Assembly: GCA_947561585.1 (NCBI GenBank)
Contig: CANNZV010003210.1
Location: 71,918-135,917, forward strand
DNA: 64,000 nt
DNA from: Caprella mutica
Lineage: Eukaryota > Arthropoda > Malacostraca > Amphipoda > Caprellidae
Direction: 5' to 3'
Part shown: piece by piece, positions 10,702 through 21,369 of the stretch
How positions within the stretch are numbered: the stretch's first letter is position 1
Layout of the letters: each line of letters begins with the position of its first letter
Program-made: the position numbers and the translations under genes
Notes under the pieces: model-generated
Database searches by the model: none
The model's input: the letters and a program-made list of their open reading frames with translations, nothing else
What the model was told of the DNA's origin: nothing

Positions 10702-11070
10702 TTGTTTCCCTCTTAACTATACTGGTAATTTCTGAGTTTGAAATGACCTGGAAATATTCTGATTGTTTCCCTCTTAACTATACTGGTAATTTCTGAGTTT
10801 GAAATGACCTGGAAATATTCTGATTGTTTCCCTCTTAACTATACTGGTAATTTCCGAGTTTGAAATGACCTGGAAATATTCTGATTGTTTCCCTCTTAAC
10901 TATACTGGTAATTTCCGAGTTTGAAATGACCTGGAAATATTCTGATTGTTTCCCTCTTAACTATACTGGTAATTTCCGAGTTTGAAATGACCTGGAAATA
11001 TTCTGATTGTTTCCCTATTAACTATACTGATAATTTCCCAATTCTAAGTGATCTGGAAATATTCTGACTG
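10702..11070. repeat. 61-bp minisatellite, about six units
   Basis: The unit TTGTTTCCCTCTTAACTATA... recurs with a constant 61-bp period (starts near 10704, 10765, 10826, and on). The first five copies are almost identical and the last is diverged. Near-identity suggests recent expansion. No ORF crosses it. 11071-11400 shows no further structure except possible MULE remnants. Confidence 0.92.
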
Positions 11071-11426
11071 TTTTCATTTTAGCTATACTAGTCATTTTTA
11101 AGTTAGGAATGAACTCCAACTTAGTTATACTGATTTACAACATTACAGATGATTAATGTCTTATATATCTTTGTCACACATAGTAATTAAAGTAAATTCT
11201 ACTCTACTAATAAACTAATTATTTATTCGACAACATTTCATTAATTATTTTTACGAGAAAGAAAGCAATACGTTAGCAGCCAGACTCCGAAAGAAACTCG
11301 CTATCCTGCTACCTAGAGCCGGACCTAAGGATTTTTAGCCATTTATGGAGGGAATTTTCCTCATGTTATTCATCCAGCTTAAGGGAAGCAATCTCAAAAA
11401 ATCTAAAATGTTGACTTTAGGCACTA

Positions 11427-12051
11427 GGTATATACCGTGAAGGATCAGCAATAACAACTAATGACAGTGAACGACTAAATTCTGTTTTAAAGCGCGTCTA
11501 GGGTCCTGAGCTTTTGAAATTGGACATTAGAATGTTAGTAACATTAAATTTTGTAATGACCTATTATTTGCGAGAAATAAGTAGAGGCTATTACAATTTA
11601 GGTATATATTCATTAAGAAAGAATGCGCAAGATGTCTCAAAAGGCATTCAACCCTGATGACATTTGTGACATTATAATGGACAAAGAAAGAAAGCAGACA
11701 AATAATTGCCAACATGCTAAGCGAAATACTTTTGTTACAAAAAAAATATTGGCTAAGAAATTAGTTGCAGCCGGAAGGGTTCACCTCCATTCCATGTCAA
11801 ACACTTTCATTGTGGTTTCTTGGAATGAAAAAAAAACATGCTGTTGGATTAAACCGAGAAACTGTTCATGTGGTTCTGATAAGCCTTGTATTCATATATT
11901 AGCAGCTGAGATAGCCTCTACCGCTGGCCCTTGCTTTGTACCTGTATTACCTCTTACAAAACTCCTGAAGAAATCTAAAAATAAGAAGCATTCAGGCGTC
12001 AAAGGGCTTTCGTCAACGTTTGAAAAGAAGAAAGAAGAGCCCTGCTCCTGA
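11427..12051 (+). pseudogene. MULE transposase-like gene, C-terminal part with SWIM finger
   Basis: From about 11430 the frame reads SAITTNDSERLNSVLKRV and then VMTYYLREISRGYYNLGIYSL, matching the conserved segment downstream of the MULE catalytic core (GITTNNAE..N..LK). A frame change near 11620 leads to a Lys-rich part and CSCGSDKPCIHILAAEI, a CxC..CxH SWIM zinc finger. It lies on the same strand as the 1699-2750 part and continues the family order, so the two are probably one gene separated by insertions. A stop within KRV and frameshifts show it is dead. Confidence 0.62.
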
Positions 12052-12189
12052 GTGTCTTGTAGTTTCTGATAATGATGAGGCAGTAGAATCTGATTTAGGT
12101 AATATTAAAGAAAAATTATTTCGCCCAAGACTACAAGTACTCCCAAATCTTAAACTAAAGTCAATAATGACATGAATCAGATATAGATG

Positions 12190-12639
12190 TTAATGACAGT
12201 GAAGAAAAAATTATGAAAAAAATTGGCCCATTCAATGTGTATAGAAATGATTTCGATATCCTTACTTCAAGAAATGAAGTAACGGATGCCATAATTGATA
12301 GTTTCTTATTCATGATGAGTCAAGAAATTAAGGATAAATCTTACATAAAAAGTAAGATTCTAGACTCCACACTCCCTTCGATGATCGAAGCTCCTGATAT
12401 GTAAAAAGTCCTAAAGTACACCTTCGTAAAAAGAACTTACCAAATATGATTTTATTATCTCTCCAATTTGTAAAGAAAATCACTGGTACTTGGTAGTTGT
12501 TGATATCGGAAAAAGAAGAAAAATTGAGATTGAAAGCATGCAAGCAAAACTTTCAATGCATCTAAAGAATTATGCCTCTATCATGGAATCTCTTGAGAGC
12601 GCTGAGGGGAGCAATCTTCCTCCTTTTGATTTATAGTCT
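12190..12639 (+). pseudogene. Ulp1 (C48)-like protease part next to the MULE gene
   Basis: A frame from 12213 reads FNVYRNDFDILTSRNEVTDA and IIDSFLFMM, like the N-terminal helices of Ulp1-type proteases (..W..D..I...). After a stop and a frameshift near 12440 another frame reads YDFIISPICKENHWYLVVVD, matching the family's P-N/C..HW core with the catalytic His, followed by KIEIESM where the family usually has a DSM/DSL Asp. The Cys box is not found before the stop at 12637. It is probably a domain of the MULE protein, as in the Ulp1-carrying KAONASHI MULEs of plants. This is inference from position and strand. Confidence 0.45.
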
Positions 12640-12904
12640 ATACCAGGAGTGGGCAGAAATTTCTTTTCCAGGGCCACAGATAGAAATTTCCGTGCTATGA
12701 AATATTTTTTTTTTTTTCATAGAAAATAGAAATTTAATGATACACTTAGTTATTTTTGACAGTGACAAATTGTATACTTTACTTTTTTTGCTGTCGAGAG
12801 GTATACATACCTTAATTTGTTAAAAATTTGTCATATTTTCGTCGAATGTGTATTAATTATTGGTTCGCATTGAATAATGTTAAATATATTAATAAAACTG
12901 AATT

Positions 12905-13030
12905 AGGCTTTTTATATCGACGGTTTTTTTTTATTTCGAGGGTTTTTATACGGGGGTATTTGACCGGGAGGTTTATTGCACGGTGTTTTTGTCCGGGGGT
13001 ATTTGGCACGGGGGGAGGGGGTTGTCATGT
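12905..13030. repeat. G-rich imperfect short repeats
   Basis: Several copies of a CGGGGGTATTTGRCCGGG-like motif alternate with T-rich linkers, ending in a run GGGGGGAGGGGG. No protein is supported. The surrounding 12650-13230 region starts with a hAT-like CAGGAGTGGGCAGAAATT sequence, but no matching right end was found. Confidence 0.5.
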
Positions 13031-13439
13031 AATCAATAACGGACAGATGCAAATTTTTATCTTCTCCTATTCTGACGGCCATAAATTCGAAACCCACTCT
13101 ATTATATAAGAGTTCAACAAATAATAATTACACAGTAATGTTCAATTCCACATTGTCACTGTATAAAATAATAAATCATTAGGATATACTTATTACAAAA
13201 CAGCTTCTCTGTGGTGTAATTTTGCTCTCAGGGTCTGGTTGAATTCCAAGTGTAACAATGGCGAAGGTATGAGAGGAAATCAAACTATTATCAAAGAAAA
13301 AATAATTTCAGCATCACCAATAGATTCTGGACTTCCTAAAACCAAAAGAGAGAAAACATCACTACCAGAAAGTGTGTCGATAGGTCAATCAAGTTTTGTC
13401 CTCCTCTTAAGTTTAGAATTACACTTGCCTATTTGAAAA

Positions 13440-13629
13440 ATGCTCTTAAATGTAGGTATGAAAGCGACTTTAAAGCATGTGACTTAAAAACGGTTGTCTG
13501 AAACCCATTGAAGAAACAATACTACATTTTTGTAGAGACTGGTACCATACTGATTGTTTAGAAATGTGTATGCCTGTCAGTAAAAATGATGATGGAAGCA
13601 TTCTAGCATGTAAAATTTGTTCAAATTAA
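13440..13629 (+). pseudogene. PHD finger exon at the end of the MULE-associated gene
   Basis: Reading through one frameshift near 13495 gives Cys at ACDLKTGC, then HFCRDWYHTDCLEM, and ILACKICSN followed by TAA (13627-13629). The spacing C..C..WYH..C..C..C is that of the C-terminal half of a PHD finger, with the aromatic WYH characteristic of that fold. An upstream segment (FRITLAYLKNALKCRYESD) reads in the same direction. The same strand and spacing suggest it ended the MULE-SWIM-Ulp1 protein. It could also be a separate captured fragment. Confidence 0.5.
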
Positions 13630-13831
13630 TTTCTTTAATTGTATGTTCATCATTCTATTATTATTTTCTAATTAATTATTAAGTTTATTTGAAATTTACA
13701 ACACATAACCTCTTTTACTTTATTAGAGATTGTTCAATAATAATACATTTTTTGATATGCATTATTTATCGAAAGGAATAATTTTTTTTCTGTATTTACT
13801 ATTATTAAACGGAATGTTGTAACGGAATCTA

Positions 13832-15099
13832 CAGGGTGGGGCGTAAGTTTGGAAGCAATTTTTCAAACATTAATATAATTCTTAAAAATAAGTTCCTAAG
13901 TAGGTGATAGGGTTTGAACTATAGTAGAGACACTACATTATGACGTGGCAGTGTTATTTTTTACAAAAATTTAATCAATTCAAAAATGTCAGACAAAAGA
14001 GAAACCATTATTGCTCTACACCGTGCCGGGAAGTCAGATTCCGTCATTTCAAAGACTCTCTCAATAGCGAGATCGACTGTTTGGAAGTGTGTGAAGCGTT
14101 TTAATGAGAGAGGAGACTTGACTGATCGTCCAAGAAGTAGTAGACCACGCTCACAACGCACCAAACAACTGATAAAATGTGCCCGAGAGAAGATCAGGAG
14201 GAACCCGAAAAGGTCAATACGATTGTTAGCCAAAACAGCTAATGTGAGTCCCAGAACAATGAGAAGAGTTGTCAAATAAGACCTAAAGATGTCCTCTATC
14301 ACCCTCCAAAAGAGACAGACTCTGTCAGAAGCAAAGAACTTCTGAGAGAATTGAAGTCTGGCACGGCTGGAGAAATTGTTTGGTCTGACGAAAAAAAAAT
14401 CACAGTGGAAATGGCTCACAACCGGAGGAATGACAGAATAATTGGTAAAAGTGCAAAAGACATCCCATACAACCAAAAAACTGTCCACAGAACCATGAAA
14501 CCTGCTTCAGTAATGGTCTGGGCCGCCGTATCAGAAACTTGGAGATCTCCTTTAATTTTTGTGGAACAAGGCGCCAAAATCAATGCTAAATGCTATATTG
14601 AGAATATTTTGACGCCTATGTTGGAGTCAGCTAAGGATCACTTCGGTAATGACACTCTATAGACATTTCACCAAAACGGCGCGACTTCACATACTGCAAA
14701 TGTCACTCAAAACTGGTGCCATGACCATCTTCCACGGTTTTGGTCCAAAGAAATGTGGCCTCCCTGCTCCCCAGATGGTAATCCTATGGACTTTTCGGTA
14801 TGGTCCATTCTTGAATCAAAGGCCTGTGGTAAATTCCATCGCAGTGTGGATGATTTAAGCGTTCGCTCCAGAGATCTTGGAAGGAAATTTCACAAGAACA
14901 GTTGCGTGCCGCAGTACGAGGAGTTCGGCGGAGATTTGAGGCTGTTATTGAAAACAAGGGGGGAAATTTTGAATAAATTTATGATTTTTGAATTCCTAAA
15001 ACCCTTATGTAATAATAGATAACTGTAAATTATTAAATATATTTTTCGTTGGATTATAATATGCACTTTCATTTGCTTCCAAACTTACGCCCCACCCTG
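13832..15099 (+). mobile_element. Complete Tc1/mariner element (dead), 1268 bp
   Basis: Perfect 27-bp terminal inverted repeats begin CAGGGTGGGGCGTAAGTTTG at both ends and are flanked by TA (13830-13831 and 15100-15101). The interior encodes a broken transposase on the + strand. Element length, TA target and gene position are all typical of the superfamily. Confidence 0.95.
13986..14976 (+). pseudogene. Tc1/mariner transposase pseudogene
   Basis: The N-terminal 97 codons form a helix-turn-helix DNA-binding region (IALHRAGKSDSVISKTL, TVWKCVKRFNERGD) ending at an in-frame TAA at 14277. A frame change near 14330 leads to IVWSDEKKITVE with the first catalytic Asp. A nonsense TAG sits at about 14660. 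The second site reads FHQNGATSHTA where QDGA is expected, so the second Asp is Asn. The third is NPMD in WPPCSPDGNPMD. Counting from the Asn gives a spacing of 37, as in DD37D (maT-like) groups. The frame ends VIENKGGNFE then stop at 14974. It has multiple stops, frameshifts and a lost catalytic acid, so it is inactive. Confidence 0.88.
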
Positions 15100-15685
15100 T
15101 AGGTACCGACTTTATGTTTCAAAACCCAAGTGAACGAGTTTGCGTTAAAAAATCTATCATTATTCTAAATATATATCAATGACTGCTATAATAAATATAT
15201 AATAAAACTTAATCATTAAATACAACTTTACACTTAGATTACAAACTGGTAAACATAATTCAATATTAGTTCTCTTTCCATTTCTTTTCATTTGAAAAAA
15301 TGCCGGCATGCAGATACAAAACGATCTGAGTAATAATAAAAAGAATAGATACAGATATTAAAATACGAGATGTTGTAACTTTAAGGAACCATCATAGCTA
15401 TAGAATAGATATCCTCGAGCCCTCATTATTATTGGCTAGATATCAGCTGATATTTCTGAATGAAACTTAGTTTATGTTCTAGATATGTATATACACCAAA
15501 AATAACTATCGAAAGACTACCAGAATTATTATTACTATCAACAGATATGTATCAAGAACGGATTATAAAATGTCGTATTATTAACTTTAAATAAACTCCC
15601 TTTCTTCGATAATCATCAATTATTCTGAAAATGAATACAAAATTAACTTTGCTAACTCAATTAAAAAACCTTTTATCTTAACTTC
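15100..15685. other. Unannotated AT-rich stretch
   Basis: No gene, TIR pair or tandem array was recognised here. It lies between the mariner element and the next TIR element. Confidence 0.4.
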
Positions 15686-15800
15686 GGGCCCCCCCGCACA
15701 CGAGCGATTCTTCAACGCAACGTCAAATGATTGAAATGAACTCAGACGCATGGCCAGGGCACACGAGCATGTGCCGCAACGGAAAATTAACCCAGATGCA

Positions 15801-16147
15801 ATTTATTACTGATTTAACATAAAATATATGTATACATAATATATGTAACATAAAATATATGCCAGGTCATTAAACAATCATGAACTGTGCAGTACAACAA
15901 ACCAGCGGATACAACAAACTACATTAAATGATGTAATAAAGTGATGGATTGCATCATAAATTACTATTAGAAATAAAGTAAAATAAAAGAGTAATATAAA
16001 ATTTTAAAAATGGAAGAAATGAAAATTTAATTTATTATTTAGATTAGTTATTAATTGAGTATACCTATTTAATCATATTTTTTATTTTAATCCAAAAATA
16101 AAAATAACACAGAAAGATGGAACTGTCGGACTATTGAGAAGTCCCCA
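15801..16147. repeat. Interspersed repeat family B, copy 2
   Basis: It shares TATATGCCAGGTCATTAAAC, ACAACAAACTACATTAAAT and the 3' end GTCGGACTATTGAGAAGTCC with the copies at 3106 and 62688. The GC palindrome is replaced by ATATATG repeats in this copy. Confidence 0.55.
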
Positions 16148-16154
16148 CAGGCAG

Positions 16155-16345
16155 CATATACCTGTAGGCTATCTAACCAGTCACACTATACCTAACTAGT
16201 CACACTGTAGGCTATCTAATCAGTCACACTATACCTAACTAGTCACACTATACCTAACAAGTTACACTGTAGGCTATCTAATCAGTCACACTATACCTAA
16301 CTAGTCACACTGTAGGCTATCTAATCAGTCAGACTATACCTAAAC
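16155..16345. repeat. Compound minisatellite
   Basis: Units CTGTAGGCTATCTAATCAGT and CACTATACCTAACTAGTCA alternate in a higher-order pattern about six to seven times. The variants differ by single bases. Confidence 0.85.
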
Positions 16346-16669
16346 GGATCAAAATTTTAAAGTAATTGTTATTGGTACGTAAATCGGTTACCAATATGTA
16401 TCGGTGCATATTCATTCAAAAAGTTCATATAAATTCATAAGGGCTTGATCGATAAAGAAATACCTGAATTAACTCTGTTTTCTCGCTTTATTATTTCTTT
16501 GTAATAAATCAGACTGTTAAAATATAGGGACTAAAGTTTCTTTCTTTTATGTTCAATAAAAATGCTTCAATCACTACTATTTAATTACAATTACCATTTA
16601 AAGATGAGGCAACAAACCGTCCGTGTGCGCACCCACACGTAGATTATATAGAATTGACTGCTAATGCAT

Positions 16670-16930
16670 GCGGCAGTCAAATGCGTCAAGGGAACGTATT
16701 ACCCTGCGTTCAGGATTGTCCGTCTCTCCGCCGTGCGTTCAAGGGACGCTCGTGTGCCCACATACCCACATGTATATTAAATAGAGTTAACTCACTTCAC
16801 TGGTAATGCGGTATTCACCACGCGTGACGCGTCAAGGGAACGCATTACACTGCGTTCAGAATTGTCCGTCTCTCTGCCGTGCGTTTGAGTCTTTGAGAGA
16901 CGCTTGTGTGCCCACATACCCGAGAGTTAA
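16670..16930. repeat. Diverged ~150-bp tandem duplication, GC-rich
   Basis: A block beginning GTCAAGGGAACGTATTACCC and containing GATTGTCCGTCTCTCCGCC and GTGTGCCCACATACCC recurs about 150 bp later with several substitutions. The copies start near 16685 and 16830. It is richer in CG than its surroundings. Confidence 0.7.
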
Positions 16931-17250
16931 TGCTATTTTAGGATCATGTGTCAATCGCCGGACGTCAAAGAACGCTCGTGTGCGGGGGCCCTTATGAAAA
17001 AATATACATTAGCAACGATTTAAATCTGTTAAAGAAAAATAGTTCTATTACCTATAATGGACAATAAATTAAATTGAAAAAATAGCTGTAACTAAAGGGC
17101 CTTTTAGACGTGAAACATTTTGTATCAGCAACATAGTTTATAAACAAATGTCGTGCAATTGTTTCTGTATACGCCACACAATCTGTTTAGACGTGGATTG
17201 TTGACTTGTAGAGCTAGACAACATTAGTGTCACACAGGCAGTTGTACGTG

Positions 17251-19305
17251 ATGGTGCATGATCATGAAGCCCTCCTTGCAATAGTTGTTGCTTGTTGTGC
17301 AAAAAAGAAAGAAAAGGTCACGTATTTGGTGCAAGCCATGGCTGGAGCGTCGGGCTTCTTTTGGCAGTTGTAGCCAAATTTTTATTGAGCTACAAAGCGA
17401 AGATTCGACTGATTTTGAGAATTACACCCGTTTGCCGATTTCAGGGTTTATTTGGCTTCTCAATAGAGTATCCGAATCTATAAAAAAACAGGACACCGTC
17501 ATGCGGAGAATCAATTCGCCAGCAGCAAGATTGGAAGCTACCCTCATATTTTTAGCTTCTGGTTCACCCTACAATAGACTTCGTTTTGGTACTAGAGTAT
17601 CAACTCCTAGTTTTTCTTATATTGTACCAGAGACGTGCCAGGCAATTTATGAAGCACTGAAGGATGAATTCTTAAAGGTACGTTATCTTTTTAACTTTAG
17701 TTTTCATTGATTTACTTGATGATACATTTATTTCAATATTGCTCTGTGCATTTATTGCATGCGCTCCACTTTCTTATATATTTTCTGCCTATATCATATG
17801 TAAATAGTATTGGTTATTTATGAAATGATACGCTGACAGAAAAAATAAAATCCTTTTATTAAAGATATACTTTACAATTGAAATCAGATTTTAAATAATA
17901 TATTGTAGGAAAAAACTTAAATTTAATATAGTTATATGTAAACCATATATGTTAAAATTATAAAATCATTAAAAAATCGTATTTAATAATAATAACGAAA
18001 TGAAAATAGATAATATTTACTTCAGTCTTTTACTGAAGAGGTGAAAGTTAATTTTTTCAAGCTACCTAAATATAAAACTTCGCTAATTAACTTTTTTGCA
18101 ATTATCTTTTGTTGTACCTCTAAAGTATCTACATCTTCGGCAATTGACTGCCCATACGCAGATACTACTGCTGTACTGTTATTCAAACGATGTACAGCAG
18201 CTAGCATGAGTTCATCTGTGGCATCAACTGTTTTTTTTTTTTTTCGTTTTATTGTTTTTTCTCCTCGTGCTTTTGGAATAATTTCCACTGGTGTATCAGG
18301 TCGTGATACCGATGGTGTGGCAGTTGGTGTCTCTCCTGGTGTTGGGACCAACGAGTTCAACTCTTGCTCAGGAAGGTGAAACTGGGGGATTTCTTCATCC
18401 AACGCTATATCAGCAAGCTGCTGAAAAATAGTAAAATAATATTAGTACATCATATCTTTTAATACTTATGATTTAAATTTTTTCCACAGATGCCGACTTC
18501 ACAAGGAGAATGGAAAAAAGTATCTGAGGAATTCGAAAGAAAATGGAGTTTTCCGCATTGTGTAGGATCAATTGACGGAAAGCATATCCAAATAAGTCCA
18601 CCTCCGAACAGCGGCAGTTACTACTATAACTATAAAGGAAGTCATAGTATCGTGCTGATGGCAGTTGTAGATGCCAACTATGAGTTCCTCTATGTTGACG
18701 TTGGCAGGAACAGAAGATGTTCTGATGGAGGGGTTTGGAGAAATTGTTCTCTAGCAACCCTGCTCAGCAGAACCACGAAAACTTGCTTCCAGCCCCTGAA
18801 ACACTTCCAAATTCTGAGAAGATACTGCCATATGTATTTGTGGCAGATGACGCATTTCCATTAAAATCTTATATAATGAAACCATTTCCATTCCGTCATC
18901 AGACAGCTCATCAACGGATTTTTTTCATACAGGTTGTCAAGAGCGCGGCGCACGGTGGAAAATGCTTTTGGTATACTGTCAAACAGATTCAGAATTTTTC
19001 TATCATGTATCAGATTAGCACCGGAAAAAGTTGAGACGATAGTTATGTGCGCTACTGCTCTCCACAATTTTCTGCGTCGCACTTATCCCAGTGAGCACGG
19101 TGAGTACAACGCTACAAGTGCACCTCTCGCTGCTACTCTGACCACACAGTGCTCTAGAAGAGACCATCTCATCCCGATAGAAGCAATACAACGTCGGCCA
19201 ACGCATGAAGCCAAGCGAGTACGAGAAGAATATATGAAATATTTCGTACACAATGACCCTCTTCCATGGCAGAATGAATTGGCTAATGTTAATGATATGC
19301 AATAA
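17251..19305 (+). pseudogene. Harbinger transposase (DDE), two exons, frameshifted
   Basis: ATG at 17251 opens HDHEALLAIVVACCAKKK; a 1-nt slip in an A run near 17302 moves to the frame with WCKPWLERRASFG and FENYTRLPISGFIWLL. Exon 1 ends AAG|GTACGT at 17677 and exon 2 starts at CACAG|ATG (18490), joining in phase 0 (DEFLK|MPTSQGEWKK), as in many Harbinger transposases. Catalytic residues are visible: Asp in CVGSIDGKHI, Asp in FVADDAFPLK, Glu in RRTVENAFGIL. Two more single-base frameshifts lie near 18765 and 18925 (a T run). The C-terminus ends at 19305. It is nearly intact with all three acids kept. The intron (17678-18489) contains the last exon of the oppositely oriented MADF gene. Confidence 0.9.
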
Positions 19306-20269
19306 ATACCTTTGTAGAAATTGATTTTATTTCCTCATCAAACATTAGACAGTTGTGAATAATTCATAAATGAGCAAAAATAAATATTGTCTCAGCTAGA
19401 TGATAACCACACATAAAGTATATACATAAATACGTAAATTTACATTAATATTTAGTATATAAAATTATGTTATTTAATAACATCAATAGATAACATTGTG
19501 ATGCAATATTTCAAAGCATAATAATTAAAAAATGTTAAATATATCAGCTAAATTCAATGTATAATTTGTATTTAGAAATAATATTTATTATAGGGTTGTG
19601 AAAATTTGCGTTTAAAATCATAGATCTTAAGAATATCATAGACGAAATGAAATGGTATCGAAAACTATGTACCGCTAGTTTAGAACGACTGAATAGTCAT
19701 TGATTCAATCCGTAAATAAATCATTCTCAGGATCTATGATTTTAAACGCATATTGTCACAACCCTATATATTAGCGAAGCGTAAAAAAAGTATCAAAAAA
19801 TAAAATTAAATCCATATACTCACTTGAGATGATTGGCTAGCTGCCAATTGAATGATGATTTGAGAATCAACTTCCTCTTCATTTAATGGGGCATTGATGG
19901 AAAACAGATCTTCAAAGGGTTCTGAAAACGAAGATCTTGATTCCCGATAACTTTCTCCATCAATGAGGAAAGCCATATAATCATAAAACCAGATTCTCGG
20001 TTTGTACACATTCTCTGTGCCAGCGCCAGATTTCTCAACCTGCCTCCGTTCCCTTGCAAATTGTGATCTCATGCAATGCCATTTTTTCTTAATTATATCT
20101 CCAGTAATGGCTTCACAGTCCTTCTTCATTTCTTTAACAATACCTGCAAAGGCTACTACTTTTTTTGTCTGTCCCTATATTCAGTGCATTTTATTGACCA
20201 CAAACATTTGTTTCCTTCATAATTTTGAATTAGATTGAGCATTCGTTCGCAGGTCCAGATGTCAGCCAT
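18022..20269 (-). pseudogene. MADF-domain accessory gene of the Harbinger element, two exons
   Basis: On the - strand ATG at 20269 opens MADIWTCERMLNLIQNYEG and LWSIKCTEYRDR, the start of a MADF (Myb/SANT-like) DNA-binding domain. An A7 run at 20160-20166 shifts the frame by one. The domain continues IVKEMKKDCEAITGDIIKKK and RIWFYDYMAFL. Exon 1 ends TCTCAA|GTGAGT at 19824/19823 and exon 2 begins after TTTTTCAG at 18420, in phase 0 (SSQ|QLADIALDEE). Exon 2 has a Pro/Thr-rich linker, a Lys stretch (TIKRKKKKT) and a helical C-terminus (BESS-like position), ending at 18022. In Harbingers this protein helps the transposase enter the nucleus and bind DNA. The intron contains the transposase's second exon. 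Confidence 0.85.
19591..19766. mobile_element. Small hAT MITE (TAGGGTTGTGA family) inside the Harbinger
   Basis: The ends TAGGGTTGTGAAAATTTGCG and GCATATTGTCACAACCCTA are inverted and the match extends about 45 bp (through CGTTTAAAATCATAGATC), so most of its 176 bp is hairpin. The flanks (ATTTATTA and TATATTAG) do not give a clean 8-bp TSD. It lies inside the MADF intron, just downstream of the transposase stop. Confidence 0.78.
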
Positions 20270-20564
20270 GATGTTTTTCAGCAGCGACGCACACTCGCCC
20301 TTTGACAGTCAGCAACACACTGAGATGTCTGTATACAATTAATACAAATGTTTCAGCAGTGTTTGTGTTGCTGCGACACCGATTGGCACTGGGCGAATCG
20401 AGAAATGTCGCATGAAAAATGTAGCTGAAACACCCGGGCAACAAAAGGCCCTTAAGCTACATTATATAGTTTCATGAAGCAAATTTGTTCGATCATAGGC
20501 TTTCCAATACATACTTCTATTTTACATAGAGGACCTAAAATATTTGTATTTTTCAAAGGAGATA

Positions 20565-21262
20565 CTATTTCGAGAGAGTCATTCCGCAAGTAATACCAAA
20601 GAAAATATAAGATAGACGCTCAACTCCATGTTATAAAATACAGAGTATGTTTGCACTGACGTCAGCACTCTGACCCAACTTCTAGCCAATCAGCGTTAAG
20701 GTATACCTACAACTTAGTGTCGTCTAAGACAATATCCTACCTATATAGGTTTTTACTCGCTTGGTAAACCTAGTTATGTCTTTTCTCCGATTAGAAGGTA
20801 GATTATATTCAAAACACTAAATTGGTCCAAAGATGCGATCTTGTAAACTTAATTGATAATAAATTAGTTCTCTGATCCCTAATCAGTATAGAATATTTAT
20901 ATTTTTTAATGACTTCACACGTTAAGACTAAAGATTATCCTTCTGTGAATTTCAAGGGGGGGGGGGGGGTAGTACGTTTATTATTGTTTGGTGTGACGTA
21001 TGCTACTGATCGCTTCTGATTGGTTGTTATTATTTTTGCATGTGCCCTATCAAGTTGAGCGTCTATCTTATATTGTCTTTGGTAATACTATCTCGTGAGT
21101 CATTTCGCAGGTGATATTATCTCGTGTGAGTCATTCCGCAGATATTATCTCGTGAGTCATTCTGCAGGTGATACTATCTCGCGAGAGTGATTCCGCAGGT
21201 GATACTATCTAGTGAGTCATTCCACATGTGATACTATCTCGTGAGTCATTCTGCAGGTTATA
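20565..21262. repeat. 29-bp satellite with an inserted TIR element
   Basis: The unit GATACTATCTCGTGAGTCAT plus TCCGCAGGT occurs once at 20565-20590 and about six times at 21083-21262, with small length variants. The array is interrupted between its first and second units by the TIR element 20596-21082. Confidence 0.85.
20596..21082. mobile_element. 487-bp TIR element inserted in the 29-bp satellite (TSD TAATA)
   Basis: The left end CCAAAGAAAATATAAGATAG and the right end match as inverted repeats over about 30 bp with one mismatch. TAATA flanks both sides (20591-20595, 21083-21087). Removing the element and one TAATA restores a normal satellite unit junction (GCAAGTAATACTATCTCG), so a 5-bp duplication is favoured over TA. 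The interior includes a G run at 20957-20968. No ORF. Confidence 0.85.
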
Positions 21263-21369
21263 CTTCATTTAATAGCTTTCTCTATCTTTCATTCCGCAAA
21301 ATGGATATTGCCGCCACCTGGTTGCACCCAAAGCGTCCTCCAAGAATGAGTATTGTTCTAACATTAAAA

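Larger units (their letters stand above)
15686..16991. mobile_element. TIR element with GGGCCCCC-rich ends, 1306 bp
   Basis: The left end GGGCCCCCCCGCACACGAGC and the right end GCTCGTGTGCGGGGGCCC are inverted copies that continue loosely (ATTCTTCAACG / GACGTCAAAGAA). No TSD is obvious. The interior holds a family B repeat, a minisatellite and a diverged tandem duplication, and no transposase. Superfamily unknown. Confidence 0.6.
17096..20452. mobile_element. PIF/Harbinger element, 3357 bp, with transposase and MADF genes
   Basis: Termini AGGGCCTTTT (left) and AAAAGGCCCT (right) are inverted repeats, flanked by the 3-bp TSD TAA (17093-17095 and 20453-20455), the target type of PIF/Harbinger. 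The element encodes a DDE transposase (+) and a MADF-domain protein (-), the two-gene content of this superfamily. The genes' exons interleave. A small hAT MITE (19591-19766) sits inside. Frameshifts in both genes suggest it is not autonomous now, unless the homopolymer indels are assembly errors. Confidence 0.93.

Noticed and set aside
10702..11070. CRISPR-like array
   Set aside because: Contiguous 61-bp tandem units without unique spacers, in a eukaryotic TE landscape.
13961..14488. 175-codon frame opposite the mariner transposase
   Set aside because: Shadow of the transposase; the sense frame has family motifs and the element's TIRs fix orientation.
20591..21087. TA dinucleotide TSD for the 20596 element
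   Set aside because: The satellite empty site is restored only with a 5-bp TAATA duplication.
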